Positions 1-8,086 are shown, counted from the first letter of the stretch. The stretch is DNA of 64,000 nucleotides from an uncultured Sutterella sp. (GCA_900545275.1 UQYG01000001.1:186001-250000); one strand, 5' to 3'. The notes: generated by a model not told the origin, from the letters alone. Translations and numbers: made by a program.

Positions 1-823
1 CGTCTATCGGGGGATGGACATCGGAAGCGCCAAACCGACGCCCGAAGAGCGGTCCGTGTGCCCGCACCATTTGATCGACGTGCGTGAAATCGACGATCCC
101 TACAGTGCGGCCGATTTTTTGACGGACACGGCAAAGCTCGTCCCCGAAATCCGCGCGCGCGGGCGCGTGCCCCTCATTGTGGGCGGTACGATGCTCTACG
201 CCAAGGCCCTGCGCGAAGGACTCAACGACCTCCCGACGACCTCTCCTCTAGTGCGAAGCGAGGTGTTGGAAGAAGGCGAACGCCTCGGTTGGCCCGCCAT
301 GTGGGAAAAACTTCGGGAAATCGATCCCGAGACGGCGGCCCGTCTTCAGCCCGCCGACCGTCAGCGAATCGGGCGCGCGCTCGAAGTCTGGCGCATGACG
401 GGAAAGACGCTCTCGAGCTTTCACGCGAAGGCGGCCAAGCCGCTTTTCCCCATGCTCTCGGTCGGGCTTTTGCCGCCCGACCGCAAGCTTCTGCACCGCC
501 GCATCGAGGAGCGCTTCGACGCGATGTTGGACGCCGGGTTCCTCGCCGAAGTGCGCGATCTCATGAAGAGTCCGCGCTTTGATCGGGAGAGTCCCGCCAT
601 GCGGGCCGTGGGGTATCGCCAGGCGATCGACTGTTTGTCGGGCGAGTGCGGTTTCGAAGAATTTCGCCTTGCGGGCATTGCCGCGACGAGGCAGCTCGCG
701 AAGCGCCAAATGACCTGGATGCGCTCGATGCCGGACTTGACGCTCCTTGACCCCGACGATCCGGCGACGCTTTCGACGCTCGACGCCATGGTCGAGACGC
801 TTGAGAAGGGACTCGGACAATGA
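1..823 (+). CDS. miaA: tRNA dimethylallyltransferase, 5' end outside the window
   Basis: MiaA transfers a dimethylallyl group to A37 of tRNAs that read UNN codons. The reading frame is open from the first bases of the window (VYRG, then MDIGSAKPTPEER), which matches the family segment shortly after the P-loop. The P-loop and about 40 N-terminal residues are therefore missing off the left edge. The ATG at 14 lies inside this conserved motif and is not the real start. The C-terminal part carries the family's RQLAKRQMTWMR segment, which contributes to the active site and tRNA contacts. The stop TGA overlaps the ATG of rfbC (ATGA), so the two are probably translated together. Confidence is high on family; the true length cannot be seen. 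Confidence 0.93.
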   Translation, partial: VYRGMDIGSAKPTPEERSVCPHHLIDVREIDDPYSAADFLTDTAKLVPEIRARGRVPLIVGGTMLYAKALREGLNDLPTTSPLVRSEVLEEGERLGWPAMWEKLREIDPETAARLQPADRQRIGRALEVWRMTGKTLSSFHAKAAKPLFPMLSVGLLPPDRKLLHRRIEERFDAMLDAGFLAEVRDLMKSPRFDRESPAMRAVGYRQAIDCLSGECGFEEFRLAGIAATRQLAKRQMTWMRSMPDLTLLDPDDPATLSTLDAMVETLEKGLGQ

Positions 824-1401
824 AGGTTCAGTCTCTCGATTTGCCGGGCGTCCTTCTTTTGACCCCGACCGTGCATGAGGACGAACGGGGGAACTTCCTC
901 GAGAGCTTCCGCGCGGACGATTTCGCGCGGCTCGGCATTCATTGCCCCTTCGTGCAGGAAAACGAAGCCTTTACGAAAGCCGCGGGCACGATCCGGGGCC
1001 TTCACTGGCAGGCCGCGCCGCATGCGCAGGCGAAGCTTCTTCGGGTGCTTTCGGGCGTCATTTGGGACGTGGTGGCGGACGTGTGCCCGACAAGTCCCCG
1101 TTTCGGAAAGTGGGTGGGCGTGACGCTCGACGCGCGCGAGCGCTCGTCGCTCTTCATCCCGGCGGGCTACGCCCACGGCTACGTGACGAGAACGCCCGAT
1201 ACGCTTGTCAGCTACAAGGTCGACCGTTACTACGCCCCCGCAAGCGAACGCTCGGTGCGCTGGGACGATCCGACACTCGCCGTGCGCTGGAGCGCGGAAA
1301 ATCCGATTCTCTCCGAGAAGGATGCGGCGGCTCCGCTTCTCTGGGCCGTCCGAACGGAAGATTTCCCGGAGGACTTTCTTTTCCTGACCTCGGAAAAGTA
1401 A
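820..1401 (+). CDS. rfbC: dTDP-4-dehydrorhamnose 3,5-epimerase
   Basis: This 193-residue cupin enzyme epimerises dTDP-4-keto-6-deoxyglucose on the way to dTDP-L-rhamnose for surface polysaccharide. The active-site block IRGLHWQ places the catalytic base at His62, and Lys72 in AQAKLLRV fits the family's conserved lysine. The segment FIPAGYAHGY is the usual cupin signature, and Tyr residues in VSYKVDRYY are the expected acid region. The length is close to the family's usual 180-190 residues. The gene is translationally coupled to miaA by a 4-base overlap and ends at a shared hairpin facing purM. The other rhamnose gene here, rfbB, lies 16 kb away on the minus strand, so the pathway genes are scattered. 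The QENEAFTKAAGTIRG stretch is less typical than the classical SRRGVLRG form, but the key residues are present. Confidence 0.93.
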   Translation: MKVQSLDLPGVLLLTPTVHEDERGNFLESFRADDFARLGIHCPFVQENEAFTKAAGTIRGLHWQAAPHAQAKLLRVLSGVIWDVVADVCPTSPRFGKWVGVTLDARERSSLFIPAGYAHGYVTRTPDTLVSYKVDRYYAPASERSVRWDDPTLAVRWSAENPILSEKDAAAPLLWAVRTEDFPEDFLFLTSEK

Positions 1402-1435
1402 AAGGGACCGACGCCCCGGCGGGCGGCAGTCCCTT
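1402..1435 (-). terminator. Rho-independent terminator between convergent rfbC and purM
   Basis: A hairpin with outer arms AAGGGAC (1402-1408) and GTCCCTT (1429-1435) and a GC-rich interior lies between the two convergent stop codons. Read on the minus strand it is followed by TTTTACTTTT, so it mainly terminates purM. On the plus strand the U-tract is poor, so rfbC may be stopped less efficiently. Confidence 0.75.
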
Positions 1436-1455
1436 CAGAAGAGAAGCGCCGTCGA

Positions 1456-2484
1456 TCAGCGGACGACGCAGGGGGCCTCCCCTTCGGGGAGCTTCTCGAT
1501 GCGGCCGATCGTGAAGACCTTTTCGCCCTGTTCTTCAAAGAGCGCCTTGGCGCGTTCGGCGTCCTGCGCCGCGACGATCACGACGAGGCCGATGCCGTTG
1601 TTGAAGACGCGGTGCATTTCGTGGCGGTCGATGTTGCCCTTTTCTTCGAGCCAGTCGAAGATCGCGGGGCGCGTCCAGGAGCTGCCGTCGATCACGGCCT
1701 GCACGCCTTCGGGAAGGACGCGGGGCACGTTTTCCACGAGGCCGCCCCCGGTGATGTGGGCCATGCCCTTGATGCGCACCGACTTGAGGACTTCAAGAAC
1801 GGGCTTCACGTAAATGCGGGTGGGTTCCATGACGCGGTCGGCGAGGGTCGCCCCGTCAAAGGGCATTTCCCAGTCGGCGCCGGCGACTTCCACCACCTTG
1901 CGGATCAGCGAGAAGCCGTTCGAGTGCGGGCCGCTCGAAGCGAGACCCAGAATCACGTCGCCTTCGTCGATCGTGGAGCCGTCGATGATTTCGTCCTTTT
2001 CGACGACGCCCACGGCAAAGCCCGCGAGGTCGTATTCCCCTTCGGGGTACATGCCCGGCATTTCGGCGGTTTCGCCGCCGATCAGAGCGCAGCCCGCGAG
2101 TTCGCAGCCCTTGGCGACGCCCGTCACCACGCGGGCGGCGACGTCCACGTCGAGCTTCCCGCAGGCATAGTAGTCGAGGAAGAAGAGGCTCTTGGCGCCC
2201 TGCACGAGAATGTCGTTCACGCTCATGGCGACGAGATCCTGGCCCACGGTGTCGTGACGGCCGAGGCGGAAGGCGAGCATGAGTTTCGTTCCCACGCCGT
2301 CGGTGCCCGTGACGAGAACGGGGTTCTTGTATTCCTTGCTCACTTCGAAGAGAGCGCCGAAGCCGCCGATGGAGCCGAGAACGCCCGGAACGAGGGTGCG
2401 CTTGGCGGCGGGTTTGATGCGTTCGACGAGTTCGTCTCCGGCGTCGATCGACACGCCGGCAGCTGCGTAGGAGAGTTGGGTCAT
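1456..2484 (-). CDS. purM: Phosphoribosylformylglycinamidine cyclo-ligase (AIR synthetase)
   Basis: PurM closes the imidazole ring in de novo purine synthesis, converting FGAM to AIR with ATP in the cytosol. The 342-residue protein has the family's N-terminal SYAAAGVSIDAGDELVERIK segment, the glycine-rich GTDGVGTKLMLA motif near residue 60 and the GGETAEMPGMY motif in the middle. The length agrees with the usual 345 residues. It is transcribed convergently to rfbC and divergently from hda. In related betaproteobacteria purM sits near hda and miaA, which supports the lineage assignment. Nothing unusual was seen. Confidence 0.96.
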   Translation of the reverse strand: MTQLSYAAAGVSIDAGDELVERIKPAAKRTLVPGVLGSIGGFGALFEVSKEYKNPVLVTGTDGVGTKLMLAFRLGRHDTVGQDLVAMSVNDILVQGAKSLFFLDYYACGKLDVDVAARVVTGVAKGCELAGCALIGGETAEMPGMYPEGEYDLAGFAVGVVEKDEIIDGSTIDEGDVILGLASSGPHSNGFSLIRKVVEVAGADWEMPFDGATLADRVMEPTRIYVKPVLEVLKSVRIKGMAHITGGGLVENVPRVLPEGVQAVIDGSSWTRPAIFDWLEEKGNIDRHEMHRVFNNGIGLVVIVAAQDAERAKALFEEQGEKVFTIGRIEKLPEGEAPCVVR

Positions 2485-2771
2485 TGCCGTACCAAATCAG
2501 GAAAAGAAGGGGCTGCAGGAATTTCTCTTCGCGTGAAGGAAACCCTTGCCGCTCAGGGGGTGGAGCCCGTCGGAGGGCTCAATGAAGAATCGGCTGAGAG
2601 TATACGCGAAGACGCGGGGAGCGTCTTCTCTCGGCTTTTCTTTTCTTCGGTCGGATCCTTCTTGGCGCCGCACGATTTTCGCATTCGCGGTAAACTCTCC
2701 CTTTCTAGATGTTGCCGCCGGGCCCCCGGGCCCGCCCAAGCGGAATTCCCTCAGAATCTCTTCCACGCCTC

Positions 2772-3461
2772 ATGCACGACTCGGAACAATACTTGCTGGC
2801 TATGCCCGCGGAAGACACGCCCACGCTCGACAACTTCGTGGTCGGGGCCAACGGACAGGCCGTCATGGTATTGCGGGAAGTGGCCCGCGGAGCGGGCCCG
2901 AAATTCGTGTATCTTTACGGCCCCAGAGGGGCGGGCCTCACGCATCTCCTGACGGCCCTGCGTCCTCCGAGCCGCTTTCGCGTCGAACCCTTTGATCCCG
3001 CCGTCAAGCTCTACACGGTGGACGACATCGACGAGCTCGATCTGGGCTTTTCCCGTCAGCTTCGCAATCTGCAGAACGAAGTGATGCGGGTGCCCGACGC
3101 CCGACTCGTCTGCGCGGGGCGCTGCCCCATCGACGCACTGCCCCTGGGGGACGACATCAAGAGTCGCCTGCACGCCGGCGTGTCGTTCGGCATTGCGCCG
3201 CTCAACGAAGCGGACCGCACGGCCGAACTCATGCGGCAGGCCCATCAGAGGGGTTTCACTCTCACCTATGAAATGACGAACTGGATCGAACGCACCCTGC
3301 CTCGGGATATGAGAACGCTTTCCCGCGTGTTGGCGGCGGTGGACCGGCTGAGCCTCATGACGCAGCGTCCGGTCACCTTTCCGCTTTTGCGCGAGGCCGT
3401 GCAGGTGCTGCAGAGGGATCCGCACTTCTCAAACCCGACGCGGTCCTCGACGCAGCCCTGA
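2772..3461 (+). CDS. hda: DnaA regulatory inactivator Hda
   Basis: Hda is a DnaA-like AAA+ protein. With the DNA-loaded sliding clamp it stimulates ATP hydrolysis by DnaA and so limits re-initiation of replication. I take the ATG at 2772 (MHDSEQYLLAMPAEDTPTL), giving 229 residues, the usual size; an upstream in-frame start at 2709 would add a proline-rich tail not expected in the family. The TLDNFVVGANGQA motif is the classical Hda/DnaA N-terminal block. The Walker A region reads GPRGAGLTHLL and lacks the canonical lysine; Hda proteins often have degenerate P-loops. A clamp-binding motif near the N-terminus is plausible (EQYLLAMP) but not clear. The purM<>hda intergenic stretch of 287 bases probably holds both promoters, but I could not assign hexamers confidently. 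Confidence 0.9.
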   Translation: MHDSEQYLLAMPAEDTPTLDNFVVGANGQAVMVLREVARGAGPKFVYLYGPRGAGLTHLLTALRPPSRFRVEPFDPAVKLYTVDDIDELDLGFSRQLRNLQNEVMRVPDARLVCAGRCPIDALPLGDDIKSRLHAGVSFGIAPLNEADRTAELMRQAHQRGFTLTYEMTNWIERTLPRDMRTLSRVLAAVDRLSLMTQRPVTFPLLREAVQVLQRDPHFSNPTRSSTQP

Positions 3462-3496
3462 GGGGAGTCGCAGCACCGCGCAACGGAGGCAGAACA

Positions 3497-4192
3497 ATGA
3501 AATTGGCCGTATTTGACCTCGACCACACGCTCCTGCCGATCGATACGGGAGACGGCTGGACCGTCTTTCTGATCGAAAAGGCGGGCTTGGGCAAAGAGTT
3601 TTTGGAGACGAGCCGCCGGCTCAACCGCGAATACCACGCGGGCACTTTCTCGCTCGACGAAATGATGTCTTTCGCCATGGGGCTTCTCGCGCGCTTTCCG
3701 AGAAAGACCCTCGAAGCCTGGCGCGACGAATTCGTGCGCGAAAAGGTGGCGCCCCACGTGGATCCGGTGGTGCTTCACTACCTCGATCAGTGGCGCGACC
3801 GCGGTTGTACGCTCGTCCTTGCGACGGGGACGCACCGCTTCGTCACCGAACCCGTCGCGAAGCTCTTCGGCATCGAGCACCTCGTCGCGGCGACGCCTGA
3901 AACCGACGCGGCGGGCGAATTCACCGGCCGCGTGGCGGGGTCGCACAGCTATCAGGAGGGGAAGGTGATCCTTCTCCAGGAAAAAATGCGGGAGCTTGCG
4001 GACAAGAGCGGGGAAGACGTGACGATCGAAGCTGCCTTTTCGGATTCGATCAACGATCTGCCGCTTCTGGAATTCGCCGAGAAAATGGGGGGCGAGGCCT
4101 ACGCCGTGCACCCCGACGAAGCGCTTCGCGCCGTCGCGCTCGAGCGCGGCTGGCACGTCCTGCGGCTCTTTCCGGAAAGGAGTTCCCAGTGA
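3497..4192 (+). CDS. HAD superfamily subclass IB phosphatase (SerB-like)
   Basis: This 231-residue cytosolic phosphatase has HAD motif I as FDLDHTLL near the N-terminus with both aspartates, motif II in LATGTHR, and motif IV as FSDSINDLPLL. The alpha-helical cap of subclass IB follows motif I. Genes of this family regularly lie between hda and pcnB in Burkholderiales and are often named phosphoserine or histidinol-phosphate phosphatases. The sequence alone does not settle the substrate. A good Shine-Dalgarno (GGAGG) precedes the ATG. The stop overlaps the pcnB start codon (GTGA), indicating coupling in an hda-HAD-pcnB-folK transcription unit. Confidence 0.85.
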   Translation: MKLAVFDLDHTLLPIDTGDGWTVFLIEKAGLGKEFLETSRRLNREYHAGTFSLDEMMSFAMGLLARFPRKTLEAWRDEFVREKVAPHVDPVVLHYLDQWRDRGCTLVLATGTHRFVTEPVAKLFGIEHLVAATPETDAAGEFTGRVAGSHSYQEGKVILLQEKMRELADKSGEDVTIEAAFSDSINDLPLLEFAEKMGGEAYAVHPDEALRAVALERGWHVLRLFPERSSQ

Positions 4193-5592
4193 TCGAAAGC
4201 TTTATTGACCGGGTCCGCTCCTTTTTTCAGCCCCACGAGGGCATCGTCAAGGAGCCCCGCGTAATCGGTCCCGACGAACACGGGATAGATCCCGCGCTCG
4301 TCGCCTGGCAGGCCAAAAAGACCTGCGAACAACTCCAGGCCCGAGGTTTTCGCGCCTACATCGTGGGCGGAGCCGTGCGCGATCTGCTCCTCGGCGTCAC
4401 GCCCAAGGACTTCGACGTCGTCACGGACGCGCGTCCCGAGGAGGTGAAGCGTTCGGTGCGGCGCGGCGTCATCATCGGGCGGCGCTTTCGGCTCGTGCAC
4501 GTGATGTTCGGCAACGAAGTGATCGAATGCTCGACCTTCCGCGCGCTCGCGGGCGCGGGCGTTGCGAAGGACGCGACGGGCCGCGTCGTCTCCGACAACG
4601 AATTCGGCGAAATGTGGGAAGACGCCGCCCGGCGCGACTTCACCTGCAATTCGCTCTATTACGACCCGAAGACCGAGGAACTCTTTGACTACCACCGGGG
4701 ATTCGACGACATCAGGGCAAAGCGCCTGCGCATGATCGGCGCTCCGGAAGAGCGCTATCGCGAAGATCCCGTGCGCATGATCCGCGCGGTGCGCATCGCC
4801 GCGAAACTCGGCTTCAAAATCGATCCCGCGACGGAGCGTCCCATCGGGAAAATGGGCGTATTGCTTCGCAACGTACCGAAGCCCCGCCTCATGGACGAAC
4901 TCCTCAAGATCCTCACCTGCGGACACGCGCTCGACTGCGTGCAAAAGCTCCGGAACGAAAAGCTCGATCAGGAACTTCTTCCCATGCTCGAGCGCATCGT
5001 GACGGATCCCGAATGGGAGCGCTTCCTCATGGTGGCGCTCGAGCGCTCGGACGAGCGCATCGCGATCGGCAAGAAGCTTTCTCCCTTCTTCCTTCTCGGC
5101 ACGCTTCTCTGGCCTCAGGCCGCGAAGCGTTGGGAGTACAACGAAGAGAAGCTCGGGATGAAGCGGCTTCCGGCCCTGCACTCGGCCGCCGTCGAGGTGC
5201 TCGAAGGTCAGTCGGGACAGTTCGCCGTGCAGCGGCGCATTCAAAACGACATCTACGACCTCTGGATGTTGCAGGGACGGCTCGAGCGCCGCACGGGAAA
5301 GGCCGCCTATGCGGTGCTTCGTCATCCCCGCTACCGCGCGGGCTGGGATTTCCTCCTTTTGCGCTCGCTCGTCGGCATGGCAGACAAGAATCTCGTCGAG
5401 TGGTGGGATCGCTTTGCTCAGGCCGACGCTGACGAACAAAAGGAAATGCTCGCCGTGACGCAGCAGGAGGCGAGAAATCAGCCGCCGCGCTCGAGCGCGA
5501 AGGACGGGACGGCTCCCGCCGCGGAACCTCGGAAACGCCCGCGTCGCCGCCGTCCGCATCGCCGCCGCAGCGCAAAGAAGGAAGAAGTCTGA
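4189..5592 (+). CDS. pcnB: Poly(A) polymerase I
   Basis: PcnB adds 3' poly(A) tails that promote RNA decay; the fold is a class II nucleotidyltransferase. The motif AYIVGGAVRDLLLG, followed by PKDFDVVTDARPEEV with the two metal-binding aspartates, is diagnostic, and RRDFTCNSLYYD and EERYREDPVRMIRAVRIAAKL are the RNA-binding neck motifs. The start is GTG at 4189, preceded by AAAGGAG at ideal spacing, and it overlaps the upstream stop codon. The last 35 residues are very rich in Arg/Lys/Pro, as is common in this family and probably helpful for RNA binding. The 467-residue length is normal. CCA-adding enzyme is the close relative, but the neck sequence and basic tail favour PcnB. Confidence 0.94.
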   Translation: MIESFIDRVRSFFQPHEGIVKEPRVIGPDEHGIDPALVAWQAKKTCEQLQARGFRAYIVGGAVRDLLLGVTPKDFDVVTDARPEEVKRSVRRGVIIGRRFRLVHVMFGNEVIECSTFRALAGAGVAKDATGRVVSDNEFGEMWEDAARRDFTCNSLYYDPKTEELFDYHRGFDDIRAKRLRMIGAPEERYREDPVRMIRAVRIAAKLGFKIDPATERPIGKMGVLLRNVPKPRLMDELLKILTCGHALDCVQKLRNEKLDQELLPMLERIVTDPEWERFLMVALERSDERIAIGKKLSPFFLLGTLLWPQAAKRWEYNEEKLGMKRLPALHSAAVEVLEGQSGQFAVQRRIQNDIYDLWMLQGRLERRTGKAAYAVLRHPRYRAGWDFLLLRSLVGMADKNLVEWWDRFAQADADEQKEMLAVTQQEARNQPPRSSAKDGTAPAAEPRKRPRRRRPHRRRSAKKEEV

Positions 5593-6092
5593 TGGCGCTC
5601 GTCACCGTCGCCCTCGGGGCCAATCTGGGCGAGCCTCTCGCGACGCTCCGCAAGGTCGTCTCGGAGATCGAAGCCTCGCCCGACTTTTCGGAGGTGAAGG
5701 TCAGTCCTTTCTACGACACGTCTCCCGTCGAATCTTCGGGGCCCGACTACGTGAACGCCGTGCTGACGGCGAAGACCGATCTCGCCCCGAAGGAGGTGCT
5801 TCAGCGTCTGCAGAAGCTCGAGATCCGCTACGGGCGCGTGCGGCCCGCGGGCGTCGTGAACGCCCCGCGAACGCTCGACCTCGACGTTTTGCTCTACGAC
5901 GATCTGCAAAGCGACGACCCCGAGCTCATTCTTCCGCACCCGAGGATGACGGGACGTCTGTTCGTCCTCGTTCCGCTTGCGGACCTCGCGGGCGAAGACA
6001 GCCTCCTTGAAGGCCGAACACTTGCCGAATGGATTGCGACGGTTCGCCGAAAAGATCCTTCGCAGTCCATTGCTTTTTTAGCTCGGAGCTGA
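5592..6092 (+). CDS. folK: 2-amino-4-hydroxy-6-hydroxymethyldihydropteridine pyrophosphokinase
   Basis: FolK transfers pyrophosphate from ATP to 6-hydroxymethyl-7,8-dihydropterin in folate synthesis. The 166-residue protein shows the N-terminal ALGANLGEPLATL motif, the pterin-binding SSGPDYVNAVL region and the metal/ATP motif NAPRTLDLDVLLYDD, followed by LPHPRM. The start codon overlaps the pcnB stop (TGATG). This is the last protein gene of the hda-HAD-pcnB-folK unit. A promoter for the following tRNA lies inside its 3' end. Confidence 0.95.
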   Translation: MALVTVALGANLGEPLATLRKVVSEIEASPDFSEVKVSPFYDTSPVESSGPDYVNAVLTAKTDLAPKEVLQRLQKLEIRYGRVRPAGVVNAPRTLDLDVLLYDDLQSDDPELILPHPRMTGRLFVLVPLADLAGEDSLLEGRTLAEWIATVRRKDPSQSIAFLARS

Positions 6093-6098
6093 TAAACT
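6070..6098 (+). promoter_or_regulatory. Sigma-70-type promoter for tRNA-Leu
   Basis: TTGCTT (6070-6075) and TAAACT (6093-6098) are separated by 17 bases and lie within and just after the folK 3' end. Transcription would start near 6105, just upstream of the tRNA. A small hairpin ACTTCTT/AAGAAGT directly before the tRNA could be part of the precursor that is processed. Confidence 0.6.
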
Positions 6099-6123
6099 TC
6101 GACTTCTTCTTTACAAGAAGTCT

Positions 6124-6207
6124 CCCCGGGTGGCGGAATGGTAGACGCAGCGGATTCAAAATCCGCCGGGTAAAACCGTGTGAGTTCGAGTCTCACCTCG
6201 GGGACCA
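6124..6207 (+). tRNA. tRNA-Leu (anticodon CAA)
   Basis: The sequence folds as a class II tRNA of 84 bases with CCA encoded. The acceptor arms are CCCCGGG and CTCGGGG with one G-U pair. The anticodon stem GCGGA/TCCGC encloses loop TTCAAAA, giving anticodon CAA (codon UUG). A long variable arm is followed by the GAGTTCGAGTCTC T-arm. It sits after folK with its own promoter and a terminator. Confidence 0.96.
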
Positions 6208-6216
6208 AATTCGAGT

Positions 6217-6252
6217 CCCGTACTGTCGTGTGCAGTGCGGGATTTTCTTTTA
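6217..6252 (+). terminator. Rho-independent terminator of tRNA-Leu
   Basis: A 10-bp stem CCCGTACTGT/GCAGTGCGGG (6217-6226 with 6232-6241, including G-U pairs) has a CGTGT loop and is followed by ATTTTCTTTT. It begins 10 bases after the tRNA 3' end. Confidence 0.85.
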
Positions 6253-6560
6253 TCCGCTATTTCTGAATCGCTTTTTGCGAAGTGAGTGAACGCTTCGTCC
6301 CGGCGGAGAAGGCACCTTGGGAAAGCGGCCGACGGCGTTGCGTGCGGCCGTAAATTGGGATGTTTCCCCACAGTAGCACTGTTAACCAACTGTATCCGTA
6401 CGAGGCGAGTAAACAGTAAGTTAACAGTAGATATACAGTAGGTTTACAGTAGGTTTACAGTAGACGATCCGCTGTCGGATGTAAGCGGTCTGTCGGGAAT
6501 GAACAAGGGGCAACGGTCCTGAGAAGACAGAAGCCCCTTTTTGCTCTGCCGAACAGAAAC
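6253..6560. other. Non-coding gap between convergent units
   Basis: No gene is supported in this 308-base stretch, which separates the end of the tRNA-Leu unit from the end of the minus-strand Mog fusion gene. It holds the phased ACAGTA array listed separately. It also holds a hairpin AAGGGGC (6505-6511)/GCCCCTT (6533-6539) followed on the plus strand by TTTTT. That hairpin could stop leftward or rightward transcription, although its loop of 21 bases makes it weak. Confidence 0.6.
6370..6463. repeat. 11-bp phased direct-repeat array (GTTTACAGTAG)
   Basis: Five contiguous 11-base units fit the consensus GTTTACAGTAG from 6409 to 6463; the last two are identical, and the ACAGTA cores start at 6413, 6424, 6435, 6446 and 6457. 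Just upstream, ACAGTA at 6370 is followed by two inverted cores ACTGT at 6378 and 6389, which are themselves 11 bases apart. Spacing of one helical turn puts all cores of one orientation on the same DNA face, as expected of a cooperative protein-binding site. The array sits between the 3' ends of convergent units, so a conventional promoter role is not obvious. There are no spacers, so it is not a CRISPR. Confidence 0.85.
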
Positions 6561-8066
6561 TCAAGCTTGCGCCACGTTGCGCAGGAACGCCGCCAACTGC
6601 AGCATTTCCTCCTGACAGAGCTCGTGGTCCATGTCGTAGGCGTGATATTCGAAGTTCGGATTCACCTCGTGGATCACGCGGGCGCTTCGCTCCGCGATGA
6701 GGGGTGAAACAACCGAATCGAATTCCCCGTGCCCCATGAAGACGGGCATGCGGCGACCCGCAGGCGTCGCTTCGTTGTAAAGACGCCCTGCGTCGGGGAG
6801 ATAGCCCGAGAGCGCGGCGACGCCGGCCAAGGGCGTCTCGGAGCGCAGACCCGCATAAAGCGCAATGGCCGCACCCTGCGAGAAGCCGCCGAGGACGATG
6901 CGGTCGCGGCGAAGACCTTTTCCTTCGAGTTCGCGAAGAAGCGCTTCGATGCGGCGGGCGCTCTTTTTGATCCCGTATAGGTCGACGTTCTTCTCAAGGT
7001 CCGGATGACGGATGTCGTACCAGGCGCGAAGCGCGTGGCCCGGGTGAATGCTCACTTCGCACACCGGGGCATTCGGGAGAATCAGTCGGCAGGCGGGACC
7101 GCCGAACTCCAGAATTTCGTCGGCAAAACTCACGAAATCGCGGTTGTCGACCCCCATGCCGTGAAGCCAGAGGAGCGTGAGCTCCGGCGGACGAACGCTC
7201 ATGCGGGGCGACACCATCAGAAGGTCGTTCGCACGGAAAGGTTCGACCGGTTCGGGTTTCGGTTCGGGCTTCGGTTCCGGTTTGGGTTCGGGCTTGGGCT
7301 CGACCTTCGGTTCGGCCGGTGCTTCGGGGGCTTCGGGCGCGCGGACGGGTTCCGCGGCCTTGATCTCGACCTTCGCCGCTTCTTCGGAACGAGGCTGGTC
7401 AGCACCTTCGATCTTGATGCCGGTCTGTGTCTTGGGTGCTTCTTCCTTCTTGGCCGCGGGCTTTTGCGCGTTCTTCGGACGGAAGGCCTTCACGACGTCG
7501 TCGTTCGTTTCGATGTAGGGGCCGCCGATCAGATCGATGCAGTAGGGAACGGCCGCAAAGATCCCGTTGACGATCGAGCGGCCGTCTTCGTCCTTGAGGC
7601 CTTCGAGCGTTTCGGCGATCGCCTTGGGACGCCCCGGAAGATTGATGATGAGGGCCGCATGGTCGGGCGTTTCGCGAAGAACGCCCACCTGACGCGAGAG
7701 AATCGCGGTCGGAACGAAGTGTCCCGAAATCGCGCGCATCTGTTCGCCAAAGCCCGGCATTTCGCGCGTGGCGACGGCGAGCGTCGCCTCGGGCGTTACG
7801 TCGCGGCGCGACGGCCCCGTGCCGCCCGTCGTGAGAATGAGGTCGCAGCCGATGATGTCGACGAGCTCGCGAAGGGTCTTCTCGATGTCGAAGCGTTCGT
7901 CGGGAATGAGGCGCTTGTGGATCGTGAGGGGATTCTTCACGGCCTTGCGCATCCAGGCTTCGAGCGCGGGAATCCCTTCGTCTCGGTATACGCCCTGGCT
8001 CGCGCGGTCGGAGACCGAGACGAGCCCGAGAATCAGTTCGTTTTCCGTTTTGCGGGGCGGTTTCAT
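6561..8066 (-). CDS. Fusion: molybdopterin adenylyltransferase (Mog/MoaB) - proline-rich linker - carboxylesterase
   Basis: This 501-residue protein joins two unrelated enzymes. Residues 1 to about 195 are a Mog/MoaB domain, which adenylylates molybdopterin before metal insertion: LGLVSVSDRAS, the nucleotide-binding ILTTGGTGPSRRDVTPEA and INLPGRPKAI are all present. Residues about 200-285 are a low-complexity linker with repeated PKPE units. Residues about 290-501 are an alpha/beta hydrolase of the phospholipase/carboxylesterase (YpfH/EstB-like) family with LLWLHGMGVD, the nucleophile elbow GGFSQGAAIAL, the acid in GHGEFDSVV and the base in YDMDHELC. Nearby darP and pmbA are the usual neighbours of mog in betaproteobacteria. 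No frame disturbance is seen at the joint. Both halves look catalytically intact; the purpose of the fusion is unknown. Confidence 0.9.
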   Translation of the reverse strand: MKPPRKTENELILGLVSVSDRASQGVYRDEGIPALEAWMRKAVKNPLTIHKRLIPDERFDIEKTLRELVDIIGCDLILTTGGTGPSRRDVTPEATLAVATREMPGFGEQMRAISGHFVPTAILSRQVGVLRETPDHAALIINLPGRPKAIAETLEGLKDEDGRSIVNGIFAAVPYCIDLIGGPYIETNDDVVKAFRPKNAQKPAAKKEEAPKTQTGIKIEGADQPRSEEAAKVEIKAAEPVRAPEAPEAPAEPKVEPKPEPKPEPKPEPKPEPVEPFRANDLLMVSPRMSVRPPELTLLWLHGMGVDNRDFVSFADEILEFGGPACRLILPNAPVCEVSIHPGHALRAWYDIRHPDLEKNVDLYGIKKSARRIEALLRELEGKGLRRDRIVLGGFSQGAAIALYAGLRSETPLAGVAALSGYLPDAGRLYNEATPAGRRMPVFMGHGEFDSVVSPLIAERSARVIHEVNPNFEYHAYDMDHELCQEEMLQLAAFLRNVAQA

Positions 8067-8086
8067 GCCGAATCTCCTTTGAATGA

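Noticed and set aside
2860..2960. Loss of the Walker A lysine in Hda looked like a defect
   Set aside because: Degenerate P-loops are known in Hda (E. coli Hda also departs from the consensus), so this is normal for the family.
5475..5592. Arg/Lys-rich tail of PcnB as a possible separate or fused element
   Set aside because: Basic tails are common in bacterial poly(A) polymerases.
6409..6463. The 11-bp repeats as a small CRISPR array
   Set aside because: The units are contiguous without spacers and far too short for CRISPR repeats; no cas gene is nearby.
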